47,434 bases of DNA, taken from NCBI GenBank assembly GCA_021648025.1, contig JAKITO010000026.1:1-47434 (forward strand). Reading direction: 5' to 3'. The notes under the pieces were generated by a model. That model worked only from the letters and a program-made list of their open reading frames with translations. It was not told the origin of the DNA and ran no database searches. Source of the stretch: Paracoccaceae bacterium (GTDB lineage Bacteria > Pseudomonadota > Alphaproteobacteria > Rhodobacterales > Rhodobacteraceae). A program made the translations under genes and the position numbers. Position 1 is the stretch's first letter. Every line of letters starts with the position of its first letter. Positions 38,073-46,362 of the stretch are shown in pieces.

Positions 38073-38627
38073 ATGGCCGACATTGCCCTGCAAGAAATTG
38101 GACCGGACAAGTCACTTTTACTGGTCGACGATGACGAACCGTTTCTGCGCCGTCTGGCCAAGGCTATGGAAAAGCGCGGGTTCTCGGTTGAAACTGCCGG
38201 GTCGGTCGCGGCCGGTCGGGCGATCGCCACAGCGCGCCCTCCGGCCTATGCGGTGGTTGACCTGCGGCTTGAGGATGGCAATGGCCTTGATGTGGTCGAA
38301 GTCCTGCGCGACAAGCGACCCGATAGCCGGGTTGTGGTGCTGACCGGATATGGCGCGATTGCCACGGCTGTGGCTGCGGTCAAGATCGGTGCTACGGATT
38401 ACCTGTCAAAACCCGCTGACGCCCGCGATATCACCAACGCATTGCTGGCCTTGCCAGACGAGTTGCCGCCGCCACCGGAAAACCCGATGAGCGCGGACCG
38501 GGTGAGGTGGGAACATATTCAGAGAGTTTATGAGCTGTGTGACCGGAATGTCAGCGAAACAGCACGGCGGTTGAATATGCACCGTAGGACGTTGCAGAGG
38601 ATATTGGCCAAGCGCAGCCCGCGGTAG
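38073..38627 (+). CDS. regA: Redox response regulator RegA (PrrA)
   Basis: DNA-binding partner of RegB. 184 residues: receiver domain with DDDEPF acidic pocket, phospho-acceptor Asp63 in VVDLRLEDG, the VLTGYG and LSKPAD switch segments, a proline hinge (PPPPEN, about 133-138), and a Fis-type helix-turn-helix at the C-terminus (NVSETARRLNMHRRTLQRILAKR). Length and residue numbering equal those known for RegA. Confidence 0.98.
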   Translation: MADIALQEIGPDKSLLLVDDDEPFLRRLAKAMEKRGFSVETAGSVAAGRAIATARPPAYAVVDLRLEDGNGLDVVEVLRDKRPDSRVVVLTGYGAIATAVAAVKIGATDYLSKPADARDITNALLALPDELPPPPENPMSADRVRWEHIQRVYELCDRNVSETARRLNMHRRTLQRILAKRSPR

Positions 38628-38648
38628 GTTTCAATTTGATCGCTCATC

Positions 38649-38668
38649 AAGCCATAAATGGCTTTCTT
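38649..38668 (+). terminator. weak stem-loop after regA
   Basis: AAGCCA-TAAA-TGGCTT followed by TCTTC, 22 bases past the regA stop and 8 bases before the end of the convergent HD gene. The stem is only 6 bp, so a terminator is possible but not certain. Confidence 0.35.
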
Positions 38669-38675
38669 CGCGGCC

Positions 38676-39266
38676 TTAAAGGGCAGAAATCAAAACGGTG
38701 TGGCGTGTGGTAAAGGCATTTCTGGCCTCAATTGGCGGCCTAAGTACCAGTGAAAGCCCTTTGATAGTCTCTGAATTTACGCGACCAAACAGCTTATCTG
38801 CCTCAGCTGTGGAAAACCCTGCCAGTTGAACGGCCTCTAGCCAGGCGGATATCTTGTCGGCCCGTTTGATCGCCTTTTTTACGGCGGTTGGCAATGTGGC
38901 TGGCAGGCCAAACCGGATGTGAATGGCCGCCGTCAGCCGGTCATCCAATGCAGAGTATCCCGGCCCCACGGCTGATTTGACCGGTGAAATCATGTCACCG
39001 ATCACATATTCCGGCGCGTCGTGCAGCAACGCAGCCAGTCGCCATTTGATTGGGGCGGTGGGGTTCTGGTAACTATAGATTTCTTCCACCAACAGCGAAT
39101 GCTCGGCAACCGAATAGGCAAAATCCCCTTTGGTCTGCCCATTCCACCGCGCAACAAACGCCAACCCATGGGCGATATCCTCGATTTCGATATCCAAAGG
39201 CGTTGGGTCCAGCAGGTCCAGCCTGCGACCCGAAAGCATCCGTTGCCAGGCACGTGGTTGTTTCAT
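38676..39266 (-). CDS. HD-domain phosphohydrolase (YfbR-like)
   Basis: 196 residues. The metal-binding HD pattern is visible: VAEHSLLVEEI (first His), then ALLHDAPEYVIGDMISPVK (HD pair), and RADKISAWLEA for the last Asp. The closest known family acts as 5'-deoxynucleotidase (YfbR), but the actual substrate cannot be read here. Convergent with regA. Confidence 0.85.
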   Translation of the reverse strand: MKQPRAWQRMLSGRRLDLLDPTPLDIEIEDIAHGLAFVARWNGQTKGDFAYSVAEHSLLVEEIYSYQNPTAPIKWRLAALLHDAPEYVIGDMISPVKSAVGPGYSALDDRLTAAIHIRFGLPATLPTAVKKAIKRADKISAWLEAVQLAGFSTAEADKLFGRVNSETIKGLSLVLRPPIEARNAFTTRHTVLISAL

Positions 39267-39513
39267 ATTTCAATGCTTTGTTTTGGGTTGGTCCGACCCT
39301 CAACCTGACCTAAACGTCCCAATAATGCCAGCGGATTACTGACCTGAAACGTGCACGCGGAAAACACGGTTTCGGCACTTTTGGGCATTTGCTGTGATTT
39401 TTCCATATTTTCCACGCACCATCAGGGCATCCTGAACCAATGCTGCCACCTGGATGAAATGCCCGTTTCTTGCTGGTGCGGATTTTCTGCATGACCAAGC
39501 AGTTGAATCATTT

Positions 39514-39896
39514 GCCAAATATTATGACATCCACTGGCCCGCGAGGAGATGGAGAGCGCCCGCGCAGTACCCCGCAGCCCGCGAAAGACCAAGGCGCGGT
39601 GTTCGGCTCGAAATTGGGCTGGGAACGGGTAAACTGGTTTGCCGCGACGGGACCGCCCCCGTGGATCGCCTCGGGTTTAATCGCCCCGGTCAGCTTGAGA
39701 CCGCCAGGCAAGAGCATAAAGCGGTGCGGACCGGTGTGGCCCTGATCGATATGTCGCCGTTTACCAAGTTCGAGATTTCCGGCCCGGATGCAACCGCCTT
39801 TTTGCAATATTTGGCGGGGGCCAATGTCGATAAACCCGTGGGTGGTGCGGCCTATACCCAACTATGCAACGCACTGGGCGGGATCGAGGCCGATAG
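39514..39896 (+). pseudogene. decayed dimethylglycine/sarcosine dehydrogenase-type gene fragment
   Basis: A remnant of the linker and early GcvT-like region of an FAD-dependent dehydrogenase/aminomethyltransferase fusion protein (normally about 800 residues). Pieces appear in successive frames: AKYYDIHWPA (frame of 39514, to 39543), then REEMESARAVPRSP (frame of 39540), then QGAVFGSKLGWERVNWFA (frame of 39581, to about 39645), then back to the first frame for EHKAVRTGVALID, FEISGPDATAFL and YTQLCNALGGIEAD (to about 39896). At least three frameshifts, and both the FAD domain and the C-terminus are missing. The rest of 39267-40060 shows no other gene. Confidence 0.7.
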
Positions 39897-39951
39897 TCAC
39901 CACCCTCTTCCGCTGATTTTGGAATCTCTGCCTTGGGCACGTAAAGTTACG

Positions 39952-39986
39952 AAATAAGCCGCGCCCGATTTGGGCGCGGCTTATTT
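39952..39986. terminator. 15-bp perfect stem-loop, bidirectional terminator
   Basis: Arms AAATAAGCCGCGCCC and GGGCGCGGCTTATTT with the 5-base loop GATTT. It is strong and A/T-flanked, so it can act on either strand. It lies between the pseudogene and the 3' end of rpsO, about 75 bases beyond the rpsO stop. Confidence 0.6.
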
Positions 39987-40041
39987 GGATCAAGCTAAAA
40001 ATCTGTACAAACAGAGGTTTGCCCATTCAGAAGCTGCACAA

Positions 40042-40057
40042 AACGGGAAAAACCCCG
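40042..40057 (-). terminator. short hairpin directly after rpsO
   Basis: On the minus strand ACGGG-GTTTTT-CCCGT then TTTG, starting 3 bases after the rpsO stop. The stem is 5 bp. It may work together with the larger stem-loop at 39952-39986. Confidence 0.4.
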
Positions 40058-40060
40058 TGA

Positions 40061-40330
40061 TCAGCGACGCAGACCCAGGCGTTTGATCAGACTCTGATAA
40101 CGCGCATCGTCTTTACCTTTGGTATAATCCAGCAGCTTGCGACGCAGGGCGACCATTTTCAACAGGCCACGGCGACCGTGGTTGTCTTTCTTGTGGGTCT
40201 TGAAATGCTCGGTCAGGGTGGCAATCCGCGAGCTTAGGATGGCAACCTGCACTTCGGGCGAACCGGTGTCACCTTCGCTGATTGCATATTCCTTCATGAC
40301 GCGGGCTTTTTCTTCGGCTGTAATCGACAT
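40061..40330 (-). CDS. rpsO: 30S ribosomal protein S15
   Basis: S15 binds the central domain of 16S rRNA early in assembly. 89 residues from the ATG at 40330 ([16 protein letters not shown]), with AAGGAG 6 bases ahead; the frame extends 41 codons further upstream but that is leader, not protein. Typical motifs: [34 protein letters not shown] and the end IKRLGLRR. In relatives it directly follows truB; here an RTX gene and a DUF1643 gene lie between. Confidence 0.98.
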   Translation of the reverse strand: MSITAEEKARVMKEYAISEGDTGSPEVQVAILSSRIATLTEHFKTHKKDNHGRRGLLKMVALRRKLLDYTKGKDDARYQSLIKRLGLRR

Positions 40331-40440
40331 CGGGGGCTCCTTATTGACAAGGTTAAAATGAATGGCGCAGGCCGGGATGTCGTCCAGCGCAGGCCCGTGG
40401 AGAACTGTCACAAACAAACGAATCCGTGCGCGACCGGGTG

Positions 40441-40469
40441 CGTATAGGTGCATTTGTCAAGGATGGCAA
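40441..40469 (-). promoter_or_regulatory. candidate rpsO promoter
   Basis: Read leftward: TTGCCA (40469-40464), 17-base spacer, TATACG (40446-40441). It would give a leader of about 100 bases before rpsO, holding the 9-base direct repeat GCGCAGGCC at 40365-40373 and 40387-40395 (plus-strand reading). S15 autoregulates through its leader in several bacteria, so a control element here is plausible but not shown. The rest of 40470-40589 holds nothing I recognise. Confidence 0.4.
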
Positions 40470-40589
40470 AGGATAATAACACCAATTCGCGCAATACCAC
40501 CAACCGGCCTGAGGCCCCTTTGGCAAACAAGGTCACTTGCGAACACTTTGTCGCCGCCCGGGAACATGCACAGGCGTTCCGGCAAATGA

Positions 40590-41609
40590 TCAGGCATTAA
40601 GTTGTAACGCAGGCGCATCAGCGAAGTCGACCAATACGATATCATCTGTATTCAACGGCCCGTTCGTGTGAACCAAGGCAATCTCGACCCCATTGATCAA
40701 GATATGGCTAAGCCCGGGAACCTCAGAATTCGTCGTGATTTCGATTGTCGGATCGGTGTCACCAGTCAGGTCACAGACCATCAACAGCCTGTCCTCATCG
40801 ATGTTGAAATCCATCAGGGTCACGGCCTTACCGTTGCCAATTTGTTCGTTCAAAACAATGGTATCATTGCCCGCTCCCGCGGTTACAATATCGGATTGGC
40901 CAGCCAGGATCATATCATCGCCGCCGCCGCCATTAAGAAAGTCGCTTTGTGCATTTGCGGCGGCATTGGGGTCAAGCGGCCCCTCCTCTATGCCGGAAAT
41001 CCAATCATTGCCCCAGCCACCAAACAAGGTGTCCCGACCATCGCCGCCATCCAGCCGGTCGTTGCCGATATCGCCATGCAGCGCATCATCGCCATCGCCG
41101 CCCCGCAACGTATCATCACCCTGGCCGCCAACCAGCGTGTCCTGACCGCCCCCACCATTCAATGTATCGTCGTCGTTATGGCCGAAAAGCTGGTCATCAT
41201 CCGCGTCTCCGTTCAGGATATCTTTGCCGTCTTCACCGTGCAGGAAATCGTGATCATCACCGCCGTTGATTTCGTCGTTGCCGTCACCGCCGTGCAGGGT
41301 ATCATCGCCGCCATCACCCCAGACAATGTCATCGCCGCCATAGCCATTGATCTGATCGTCACCCAAGCCACCTTCGATGGTATTGTCCGATCCATCGCCA
41401 GACAATATCTGATTTTCCGTGTCGCCCGGAATTTCACAGTGGCTGGTGTTCCCGGGCGGGAAATCGGCATCATCCGCAGTCGGGTCAAAACGCGGGTCTT
41501 CAAGTGGACCCGTTTCCGCACCCATACCAACATCGTCTTCATCATCATCGCCCATAAAGGCAATTCCACCAATGGCCAAAAGACCAACCATACCGGCCAA
41601 CATCAACAT
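40590..41609 (-). CDS. RTX-type calcium-binding repeat protein with N-terminal membrane anchor
   Basis: 339 residues from the ATG at 41609 (GGAG 7 bases ahead). One hydrophobic segment (about 4-19, LAGMVGLLAIGGIAFM), an acidic linker (GDDDEDD onward), then about 15 tandem nonapeptides of the GGxGxDxLx type (about residues 69-206), and a C-terminal beta-rich part with LMDFNIDEDRLLM. Such repeats form calcium-filled parallel beta-rolls. With a membrane anchor and no obvious catalytic domain, it may be a surface or periplasmic protein. It is 113 bases from the DUF1643 gene, so it probably has its own promoter. Probably an accessory insertion between truB and rpsO. Confidence 0.88.
   Translation of the reverse strand: MLMLAGMVGLLAIGGIAFMGDDDEDDVGMGAETGPLEDPRFDPTADDADFPPGNTSHCEIPGDTENQILSGDGSDNTIEGGLGDDQINGYGGDDIVWGDGGDDTLHGGDGNDEINGGDDHDFLHGEDGKDILNGDADDDQLFGHNDDDTLNGGGGQDTLVGGQGDDTLRGGDGDDALHGDIGNDRLDGGDGRDTLFGGWGNDWISGIEEGPLDPNAAANAQSDFLNGGGGDDMILAGQSDIVTAGAGNDTIVLNEQIGNGKAVTLMDFNIDEDRLLMVCDLTGDTDPTIEITTNSEVPGLSHILINGVEIALVHTNGPLNTDDIVLVDFADAPALQLNA
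40992..41405. repeat. DNA encoding the RTX nonapeptide array
   Basis: About 414 bases made of imperfect 27-base units, each encoding one GGxGxDxLx repeat. The units have diverged, with interruptions such as GHNDDDTLNG and GDADDDQLFG, so the array is not a recent expansion. Confidence 0.7.
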
Positions 41610-41722
41610 TTTACCACTCCACACCCAACTTGGCACCCACCGCCCTGAAGTCAGCCACAAATTTCCGCTTTGGTCAAAGACAAACCAAGAACAAAGTTAA
41701 CGCGATGAACGGCTAAGAGGTG

Positions 41723-42229
41723 TCAGAACCAGATCTGAGGTTGGCAGGCATAGGCAATGTACAGCGGGTGTTTTGGATGACCGTGTTTGGTCAGGCCAAG
41801 GTGGTATGCAGATCGGCCAGAGTTGCGCAAAATCACTTCGACCTTGGCCCCCCGGTCCTGATGCGTGCCATGCGCGCCCCAGGCGGCAATGACGTGGTCG
41901 GCCCAGATGATACCGTCTGAGATGGCCGCATCATTGCCCGGACCCACCGGATCAGGGGCGGCGCGCATCTTGCGCGGGTCGGTATCGCGCCAGGCAAAAA
42001 TGTTGGTGACCTGAAAACTGCCAAACCCCAACGCGCGCGCGCGGCGCTCACAGCGTTCCACTGTCGGGTCGTTCTGAACTTCGGTGGCGGTCGATGGGTT
42101 CAGCATCACAAACAGCACCTTTCGCCCTTCTGGTTGCCAAACCCGGGTCAAACTATAGCGATATCGTTCACAGTCCGAATATACCGCAATCGAAGGGGCG
42201 TCATCTTTGGTGTGGGTCCGGGTGATCAT
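41723..42229 (-). CDS. DUF1643 family protein
   Basis: 168 residues with the family blocks [42 protein letters not shown] (about 23-65), [18 protein letters not shown] and VIAAWGAHG. The function is unknown. It is coupled to truB by a 4-base overlap, so it is translated with the pseudouridine synthase. Confidence 0.9.
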   Translation of the reverse strand: MITRTHTKDDAPSIAVYSDCERYRYSLTRVWQPEGRKVLFVMLNPSTATEVQNDPTVERCERRARALGFGSFQVTNIFAWRDTDPRKMRAAPDPVGPGNDAAISDGIIWADHVIAAWGAHGTHQDRGAKVEVILRNSGRSAYHLGLTKHGHPKHPLYIAYACQPQIWF

Positions 42230-43146
42230 GATTGGGTTTTGGCAGGCAGGACAAAAACCCGGCTGGGATGTACCTCGCCGGCCTTATAGACGCCAACTGC
42301 CACCGCCTGCCCGCCCAGCGAGGCCCAGCATTCGTCGCCATATTCCACGTCCGACGCCAGCACCATTCCCGGATTGCCATTGCGCAAACGTGCGGCCCCC
42401 TCCGGGGTGCAACGCAGTTCGGGCAAATCGACCAACCCCTGTTCCAGCGGGCGCAGATAGGCGTCAAGATCGGCGGTGCGGGCCATCTCCTCGACCTGCT
42501 CCATGGTCAGGCCGTCGTCGGCCTCAAACGGGCCAGACCAGATGCGGCGCAGCTTGATTACATGGCCATAACAGCCCAGCAAAGCCCCCAGATCACGGGC
42601 AATCGCGCGCACGTAACCGCCTTTGCCACAAGTCATTTCCAAAACCGCATGGTCCGCGTCCGGACGGTCGATCAGGGTCAGTTCCTCCACCCAAAGTGGG
42701 CGGGCGGCAAGTTCGACATCTTCACCGCTGCGGGCCAGTTTATAGGCCCTTTGACCGTCGATCTTGACAGCCGAGAATTTCGGCGGCACCTGTTGGATGT
42801 CTCCGACAAACCCGGCCAGGCCCTGTTTGATCTGGTCGTCCGTAGGCCGGGTGTCTGAGGTCTTGATCACCTCTCCTTCGGCGTCATCGGTGTTGGTCGC
42901 CTGCCCGAACCGGATGGTAAAGCGATACGCCTTTAACGCGTCGGTGATATACGGCACGGTCTTGGTCGCCTCGCCGATGGCCACGGCCAGAACGCCGGTT
43001 GCTTCGGGGTCCAAAGTGCCTGCGTGCCCGGCCTTTTTGGCATTCAGCGCCCAGCGCACCTTGTTGACCACCGCGGTCGACGTCGGCCCGGCCGGTTTGT
43101 CGATCACCAACCAGCCAGAAATATCGCGTCCGTTTTTGCGTGCCAT
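42226..43146 (-). CDS. truB: tRNA pseudouridine(55) synthase TruB
   Basis: Makes pseudouridine 55 in the T-loop of tRNAs. 306 residues: [21 protein letters not shown] (about 11-31), the catalytic motif [14 protein letters not shown] with the Asp of [20 protein letters not shown], and [15 protein letters not shown]-terminal PUA-like part follows. The order rbfA-(glycosidase)-truB-DUF1643 is read leftward. Confidence 0.97.
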   Translation of the reverse strand: MARKNGRDISGWLVIDKPAGPTSTAVVNKVRWALNAKKAGHAGTLDPEATGVLAVAIGEATKTVPYITDALKAYRFTIRFGQATNTDDAEGEVIKTSDTRPTDDQIKQGLAGFVGDIQQVPPKFSAVKIDGQRAYKLARSGEDVELAARPLWVEELTLIDRPDADHAVLEMTCGKGGYVRAIARDLGALLGCYGHVIKLRRIWSGPFEADDGLTMEQVEEMARTADLDAYLRPLEQGLVDLPELRCTPEGAARLRNGNPGMVLASDVEYGDECWASLGGQAVAVGVYKAGEVHPSRVFVLPAKTQS

Positions 43147-43255
43147 GGTTTTGCCCAGAATCTATTGAAGAAGTTGTGCCTTTAAAGTGCCCGTCTTTGC
43201 CGGTCAACCATCCGCAAACCCGCGAAGACGCCTTTTTGGGCGGATGAGCAGCCCC

Positions 43256-44014
43256 TCAATTGGTTCGTTCGACCACAACTCCAACCACCGGTCCCATGGG
43301 AAATCCGGCATCGTGGCGCCCAAGCTCCGGCGCATAAAGCCGCGAGATGTTGCCGTCGAAATACAGCGCATTGGGCAGCTTCAGTTCGTCCCGAAACAAG
43401 CGGCCAAATTCGTGGAAAGTGACGCGATTGCGGGATATTGCAAACACCGCGCGGGTGCCATCAATACTGGTGCCAACGCCGTTGCGAATATAACGCGACG
43501 TGCTATCGGGCAGGAACCGGGGGTGCAATGCCCCGTCAATTACCAGCATCGGCCCGGATTGGCTGGCAAAATCACAGTCGGGCGCGCGGGCAATGAAGGC
43601 AAGTGTTTCAAACACATCGGCGCGGTCTTCGCGAATGCAGAATACACCGTTGGGCAGCAGCCCGAAATTGCCGGGACCGGCGTTGGGCACAACCCGCATC
43701 ACTTCGTTGCTGTTTTCAACGTAATGCCCGACAGGCGCACGGTTTGAATGGTACATCCCCCCATTCATGGCAAACGCCAACTTGCCATTTTCGGCCTCTA
43801 ACATTGCGTCAATTGCCCGGAACTGGCCCAGCAACCTGCCATTATCACCGTTCAGGAACAGCCGAAGGTCGGCCTTGCCCGCATCGACGGTGCAAATAGA
43901 GTATCGGTTGGCGTCATGGTCTATATCGCGGCACACCAGATTCTGGTCTGACTTCGCCATTGCCGCGCCCGTCAGGGTGATTGTCAGAAAGGTAAATACC
44001 AGCCACTGAAACAT
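43256..44014 (-). CDS. Phosphodiester glycosidase family protein (DUF2233/NAGPA-like)
   Basis: 252 residues with an N-terminal signal peptide (about 1-20, LVFTFLTITLTGAAMA), so it is probably periplasmic. Core motifs: LAFAMNGGMYHSNRAPVGHYVEN (about 74-96), LLPNGVFCIRE, SGPMLVIDG, and ALYFDGNISRLYAPE near the end. The family includes the uncovering enzyme removing GlcNAc from phosphodiesters; the bacterial substrate is unknown. It begins 5 bases after rbfA, inside the ribosome-maturation operon. Confidence 0.87.
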   Translation of the reverse strand: MFQWLVFTFLTITLTGAAMAKSDQNLVCRDIDHDANRYSICTVDAGKADLRLFLNGDNGRLLGQFRAIDAMLEAENGKLAFAMNGGMYHSNRAPVGHYVENSNEVMRVVPNAGPGNFGLLPNGVFCIREDRADVFETLAFIARAPDCDFASQSGPMLVIDGALHPRFLPDSTSRYIRNGVGTSIDGTRAVFAISRNRVTFHEFGRLFRDELKLPNALYFDGNISRLYAPELGRHDAGFPMGPVVGVVVERTN

Positions 44015-44019
44015 CGCTG

Positions 44020-44415
44020 CTATTCCTCCAGATCGCGCCGGACGTCATCCTGTGACAGCATCCGGCGCACGTCGTCCATCCGGTCAAATGTCTCGTCCAG
44101 CCGGAACCTCAGGTCTGGCGCATACTTTAGCGTCAGCTTTTTGGAAATCGCATGCCGCAACTCGCCTTTGTTGCGGGCCAGCAGTTTCAGAACTTCGTCC
44201 TGCCCCTTGCCACCCAAGGGCAGAACATAGGCGGTGGCGACACGCAGATCGGGCGAGGTTCGCACCTCGCCGACCGTGATCGACATACGGTTCAGTTCCG
44301 GGTCATGCACATCACCCCGCGCCAAAACTTCCGATAAGGCGCGGCGAATGGTTTCGCCGACACGCAGCTGACGTTGTGAAGGTCCGGGACCGTCATGAAA
44401 TTTGTTCTTTGCCAT
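44020..44415 (-). CDS. rbfA: 30S ribosome-binding factor RbfA
   Basis: RbfA acts late in 30S maturation and in cold adaptation. 131 residues of KH-like fold: [77 protein letters not shown]. Divergent from dapB; first gene of the rbfA-glycosidase-truB-DUF1643 group. Confidence 0.96.
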   Translation of the reverse strand: MAKNKFHDGPGPSQRQLRVGETIRRALSEVLARGDVHDPELNRMSITVGEVRTSPDLRVATAYVLPLGGKGQDEVLKLLARNKGELRHAISKKLTLKYAPDLRFRLDETFDRMDDVRRMLSQDDVRRDLEE

Positions 44416-44508
44416 ACCCCTGATCTACGCATTCATACGGGCTTTGCCAAGTCGGGCAGGAACAGGTAATCAGCAATAATTACATGAATCGAACAGGGGC
44501 TTGGTATA

Positions 44509-45318
44509 ATGGACAATCCGGGAATAGTGGTGACCGGTGCTTCTGGGCGCATGGGGCAGATGTTGATCCGCCATGTGATGGCCAGCGATCGTGTGCATCT
44601 TGGCGGTGTGCTTGAACGGCCGGGGCACGAATGGGTCGGTCGAGATATCGGTGTGGTGATGGGCGGAACCAAGACTGGCATCATAGTCAGTGACCAAGCG
44701 GCGCAGGTTTTTGCCCAGGCCAGTGCGGTGATTGATTTCACCGCCCCCGAGGCCACGCTGAAGTTTGCTGAAACGGCTGCACAGGCGAAGATTGTACATG
44801 TGATCGGCACCACGGGCATGAGCGACGCCCAGATTGCCCGCCTTGCCCCAGCCGCGTGCAAGACGGTGATCGTGCGGGCCGGGAACATGTCGTTGGGGGT
44901 GAACCTGCTGACGCAACTGACCCGCAAGGTGGCGGCGGCATTGGACGAAGATTTTGACATCGAGGTAATCGAATCGCATCACAACAAAAAAGTTGACGCA
45001 CCATCGGGGACCGCCCTGATGCTGGGCGAAGCGGCGGCAGAGGGGCGTGGGACGACATTGGCCAAAGTTGCAGATCGGGGTCGCGATGGGATGACCGGCG
45101 CGCGCAGGCGGGGCGACATCGGGTTCACCGCGATTCGCGGCGGCGATATTGTCGGCGAACATGACGTAATGTTTGCCGCCCCGGGCGAGCGGATCATTCT
45201 GCGGCATGTGGCGACCGATCGGGCAATCTATGCACGCGGGGCGTTAAAGGCGGTGCTGTGGGGGCTGGATCAGCGCCCGGGAGAATATGACATGCTGGAC
45301 GTTCTGGGCCTTTCGTAG
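44509..45318 (+). CDS. dapB: 4-hydroxy-tetrahydrodipicolinate reductase DapB
   Basis: Reduces HTPA with NAD(P)H in the diaminopimelate/lysine pathway. 269 residues with the cofactor motif [13 protein letters not shown] (about 7-19), the [10 protein letters not shown] segment, and the substrate loop [16 protein letters not shown] (about 155-170). C-terminal YDMLDVLGL is typical. CAGGGG ahead of the ATG can be the ribosome binding site. TATAAT overlaps the start codon by chance. Confidence 0.97.
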   Translation: MDNPGIVVTGASGRMGQMLIRHVMASDRVHLGGVLERPGHEWVGRDIGVVMGGTKTGIIVSDQAAQVFAQASAVIDFTAPEATLKFAETAAQAKIVHVIGTTGMSDAQIARLAPAACKTVIVRAGNMSLGVNLLTQLTRKVAAALDEDFDIEVIESHHNKKVDAPSGTALMLGEAAAEGRGTTLAKVADRGRDGMTGARRRGDIGFTAIRGGDIVGEHDVMFAAPGERIILRHVATDRAIYARGALKAVLWGLDQRPGEYDMLDVLGLS

Positions 45319-45333
45319 TGCCGAATTGGCGAT

Positions 45334-46362
45334 TTAGCCTGCCTGCCATCGCACCCATCGCCCGTGGAAATCCACCCGGCCCAAGGTAATGTGCAAATCT
45401 CCGGGCCACAGGCGCAGGGTCAAGGCGGCGCCGTCTTGGGCGCCGTCATTCTCCATCCGCAGCCACGCAACCGGTGCTTGCGCAGTTGCTTGCGCACCAG
45501 CAGCTTCGATCAATGCGGTACCACGAATTTGCGCAGCTTGCGGGAAATACTGCCAGGCGACGGTGTGATAGATAAGGTGCAGGTGGTTGTCCTCTGGCGT
45601 GGCCAGCCGGGTATCCAGCCAATCGACTGCATCGCCTTTTTCGACCTTTGTGGTGCTGGCGGCAATGGCGGCACGGGTCAGGGCCACGCGATGGGGCTGA
45701 TCCGGCCAGAGATAGGCCAAAAGCCGTGCATTTTGGACCGGGTCCGTGGGGTCAAGCGGGTTGAGATCAACGCCGCGTCGTTCGATGACCTTGATGCTCT
45801 GAGGCTCGGGAACCGGGCCGGACCACTTTGGTGTCAGGGTCAGAGCCGGATTGGCAGGACCGAAAGTCTGGCCTTTGGTTTTCAGCGCATATTGATCCCA
45901 ATTCAGGTTCAACCCGGCGCTGGCCCCAAGTTCGGAGGTGACAAACGCCAATGGGTGGCGCGCCGCCAGCCAGTGAGCGGCGGCGATAAGAGCCGCCGAG
46001 CGGCGGACCTCGTTGGTTTGTGGCGCACTTTGCACCCAAGTGGTCAGGAAATCCTGATGAGTGGTCAGTGCGTTGAGGACAGCGTTGATCAGGGCCTTGT
46101 CACTGGGGTGATTGGGGGGGTATGTGGCGATCAGCCCTTGGTCATGACCACCCAGCACCAATGCATGCAGCCCACCGGTGATGCGCAAAGGAAGTGAGAC
46201 GCCACGCGCGCTGATGTCGCCGGGCCAGTTGGTGCAGAGTTGGGCAAATTTGGTGTCACTTGGCCAGTGGTTTGCCAGCAAGGTCAGCAGCCGCCCCATA
46301 AAGGGCGACCCCAAAGCGGCACAAGCGCTGGCTTGATCAAGAAATGAGTCAGACAGACTCAA
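45334..46362 (-). CDS. DUF2332 family protein
   Basis: 342 residues. The family block FVTSELGASAGLNLNWDQY (about 139-157) and the early LGSPFMGRLLTLLA are clear. Function unknown. The start is a TTG at 46362 overlapping the pth stop (TTGA), yielding MSLSDSFLDQASACAALGSPF, which resembles the usual N-terminus; no ATG is near. Convergent with dapB. Confidence 0.87.
   Translation of the reverse strand: MSLSDSFLDQASACAALGSPFMGRLLTLLANHWPSDTKFAQLCTNWPGDISARGVSLPLRITGGLHALVLGGHDQGLIATYPPNHPSDKALINAVLNALTTHQDFLTTWVQSAPQTNEVRRSAALIAAAHWLAARHPLAFVTSELGASAGLNLNWDQYALKTKGQTFGPANPALTLTPKWSGPVPEPQSIKVIERRGVDLNPLDPTDPVQNARLLAYLWPDQPHRVALTRAAIAASTTKVEKGDAVDWLDTRLATPEDNHLHLIYHTVAWQYFPQAAQIRGTALIEAAGAQATAQAPVAWLRMENDGAQDGAALTLRLWPGDLHITLGRVDFHGRWVRWQAG

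Noticed and set aside
35874..38627. Evidence for a photosynthetic lifestyle
   Set aside because: regB, senC and regA also occur in non-phototrophic Rhodobacterales; no puf, bch or crt gene is in the window.
40992..41405. Regularly repeated DNA that could suggest a CRISPR array
   Set aside because: The units are diverged 27-base codon repeats inside one open frame encoding RTX nonapeptides; there are no unique spacers and no cas genes.
40668..41648. 326-codon open frame on the plus strand opposite the RTX gene
   Set aside because: It is a by-product of the repetitive, biased codons of the RTX array; the sequence is Ile/Val-rich repeats with no family match, and the minus-strand frame has a ribosome site and clear RTX motifs.
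44505..44510. TATAAT at the dapB start as a -10 box
   Set aside because: It overlaps the start codon itself and would place the transcript start inside the gene; no matching -35 hexamer, and a ribosome site precedes the ATG.
45364..46197. 277-codon plus-strand frame opposite the DUF2332 gene
   Set aside because: The minus-strand frame carries the DUF2332 motifs; this one is a shadow.
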